Assembly: GCA_002337455.1 (NCBI GenBank)
Contig: DDGC01000010.1
Coordinates: 1 to 14,951 of the forward strand
Direction: 5' to 3'
Length of the DNA stretch: 14,951 bases
Source: Rhizobiales bacterium UBA1912
GTDB lineage: Bacteria > Pseudomonadota > Alphaproteobacteria > Rhizobiales > Devosiaceae
In this document: positions 13,927-14,951 of the stretch, piece by piece
How the letters are laid out: the number at the start of each line of letters is the position of its first letter
Numbering within the stretch: position 1 is the stretch's first letter
The notes under the pieces: generated by a model
What the model saw: only the letters and a program-made list of their open reading frames with translations
The model's database searches: none
What the model was told of the DNA's origin: nothing
Made by a program: the position numbers and the translations under genes

Positions 13927-14901
13927 GTGTCCGAACCTGCCCTGTCCCCATTCGCTCCCGCCAAGGTTCCGGCGCCCCGCCGGAATGTCATGCTGGGCAT
14001 CGGGCTCAAGGTCGCCTCGGTCTTTGTGTTCGTCGCCATGAGCGCCATCGTCAAGGGCGCCGAAGGGGTCCCGGTCGGCCAGTTGATCTTTTTCCGCTCG
14101 GCCTTTGCCCTTGTCCCGGTCTTTCTCATTCTGGGCCTTCGCGGGCAGTTGTCTAGCGGCTTCAAGACGACGCGGCTCGGAGCTCACATCGTTCGCGGCA
14201 TTCTGGGCACGTCGGGCATGATCCTGATCTTCTTTGGCCTCACCCGCCTGCCGCTGCCGGAAGCCACCACCATCAACTACGCGACCCCGCTGTTCATCGT
14301 CATCTTCTCGGCCGTGTTCCTGCGCGAAAAGATCCGGCTGTTCCGCTGGAGCGCGGTGGTCGTGGGGCTGGTCGGGGTCATCATCATCATGTGGCCGCGC
14401 TTGACGTTCCTGTCGAGCGACACAGGAACCCTCGGACCCCAGGCGGTCGGCGCGCTCGCCGCCTTTGCCGCCTGCATGGTTTCGGCGACCGCTATGCTCA
14501 CAGTGCGCAATCTGGTCAAAACAGAACGCAGCGCCACCATCGTCATCTATTTTTCGCTGGTCAGCACCGTGATCGGTCTGGCCTCCATTCCCTTCGGCTG
14601 GGTACCGCTGAGCCTCGAACAATCCCTGATCCTCGTCGGGGCGGGCATTTGCGGTGGTGTCGGGCAGATCCTTCTCACCGAGAGCTATCGCCACGCCGAA
14701 CTGACGACGGTCGCCCCGTTCGAATATTCCTCGATGATCCTTTCCATCGCCATCGGCTTTTTGATCTTCGGCGAAATCCCCACCATCGAAATGCTGCTCG
14801 GCGGCAGCATCGTCACCGCCGCCGGCATCTTCATCATCTATCGCGAGCACATGCTCGGCCTCGACCGCGCCAAGGTCCGCAAGGTATCGAGTCCCGCCTG
14901 A
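13927..14901 (+). CDS. EamA/DMT family transporter
   Basis: The product has 324 residues with ten hydrophobic segments in two EamA-type halves. The first half begins NVMLGIGLKVASVFVFVAMS and includes FFRSAFALVPVFLI. Each half ends with the EamA-like pattern of a helix after a short conserved turn: LPEATTINYATPLFIVIFSA in the first and ELTTVAPFEYSSMILSIAIG in the second. Drug/metabolite superfamily members export or import small metabolites; the substrate here is unknown. The start is GTG at 13927 (VSEPALSP), without a clear ribosome binding site; an ATG at 13990 (MLGIGLKV) is an alternative that would trim 21 hydrophilic residues. It is divergent from the MFS gene and is followed within 6 bp by a long hairpin. 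Confidence 0.9.
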   Translation: MSEPALSPFAPAKVPAPRRNVMLGIGLKVASVFVFVAMSAIVKGAEGVPVGQLIFFRSAFALVPVFLILGLRGQLSSGFKTTRLGAHIVRGILGTSGMILIFFGLTRLPLPEATTINYATPLFIVIFSAVFLREKIRLFRWSAVVVGLVGVIIIMWPRLTFLSSDTGTLGPQAVGALAAFAACMVSATAMLTVRNLVKTERSATIVIYFSLVSTVIGLASIPFGWVPLSLEQSLILVGAGICGGVGQILLTESYRHAELTTVAPFEYSSMILSIAIGFLIFGEIPTIEMLLGGSIVTAAGIFIIYREHMLGLDRAKVRKVSSPA

Positions 14902-14906
14902 CCGGA

Positions 14907-14950
14907 GCGCTGCCAGCAAAAGTGGTTTCACTTTTGCGGTTCGGCAGCGC
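14907..14950 (+). repeat. Palindromic extragenic element, copy 2, possible terminator of the EamA gene
   Basis: The outer stem GCGCTGCC / GGCAGCGC (14907-14914 and 14943-14950) encloses an asymmetric bulge (A versus GGTTC), then an inner 9-bp stem GCAAAAGTG / CACTTTTGC (14916-14924 and 14929-14937) with a GTTT loop. It starts 5 nt after the EamA stop. The window ends before any T-tract could be seen, so terminator function is open. Confidence 0.7.
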
Positions 14951-14951
14951 G

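Noticed and set aside
13807..14931. 374-codon minus-strand frame opposite the EamA gene
   Set aside because: It encodes an Asp/Gly/Ala/Arg-rich low-complexity product, the mirror of membrane-helix codons in the real gene.

Overview
The window looks like ordinary core chromosome from an alphaproteobacterium, most likely Hyphomicrobiales (Rhizobiales). The signs are high GC, an atpI-atpB start of an F0 operon, a CcrM-type GANTC methylase with its own C-terminal domain, a CtrA-type box (TTAA-N7-TTAA) next to ccrM, and an alphaproteobacterial LexA box (GTTC-N7-GTTC). I see no rRNA, tRNA, CRISPR array, insertion sequence, phage or toxin/defence cassette.

Layout. Positions 1-1000 (minus strand) hold the start of the ATP synthase F0 operon: atpI behind a near-consensus sigma-70 promoter, then atpB running off the left edge. 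Positions 1123-6336 (minus) are a co-directional run: a DUF721/DciA-like gene, a DsbA-like thiol oxidoreductase, smc and a small DoxX-type membrane protein that overlaps the smc stop codon. mutY (6375-7433) is divergent from the DUF721 gene across only 38 bp and converges on ccrM, with a strong intrinsic terminator for ccrM between them. Positions 7636-11658 (minus) carry, in transcription order, a PA0069-family radical SAM protein, an unknown secreted protein, an NTF2/SnoaL-like protein, rnhB and ccrM. Further upstream are a closely spaced MFS transporter-moaB pair (minus) and a divergent EamA/DMT transporter (plus).

Much of the window serves genome upkeep: chromosome organisation (smc), candidate helicase loading (DUF721/DciA-like), base-excision repair (mutY), ribonucleotide and RNA-DNA hybrid removal (rnhB), cell-cycle methylation (ccrM) and a radical SAM gene behind a LexA box. 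The most interesting signals are regulatory. They are the LexA box before the radical SAM gene, an array of GGGTTAA half-sites with a full CtrA box before ccrM, a 12-bp perfect inverted repeat whose proximal arm covers the ccrM ribosome binding site, and two copies of a structured palindromic element flanking the EamA gene, with compensatory base changes between the copies. I found no clearly new multi-gene system.
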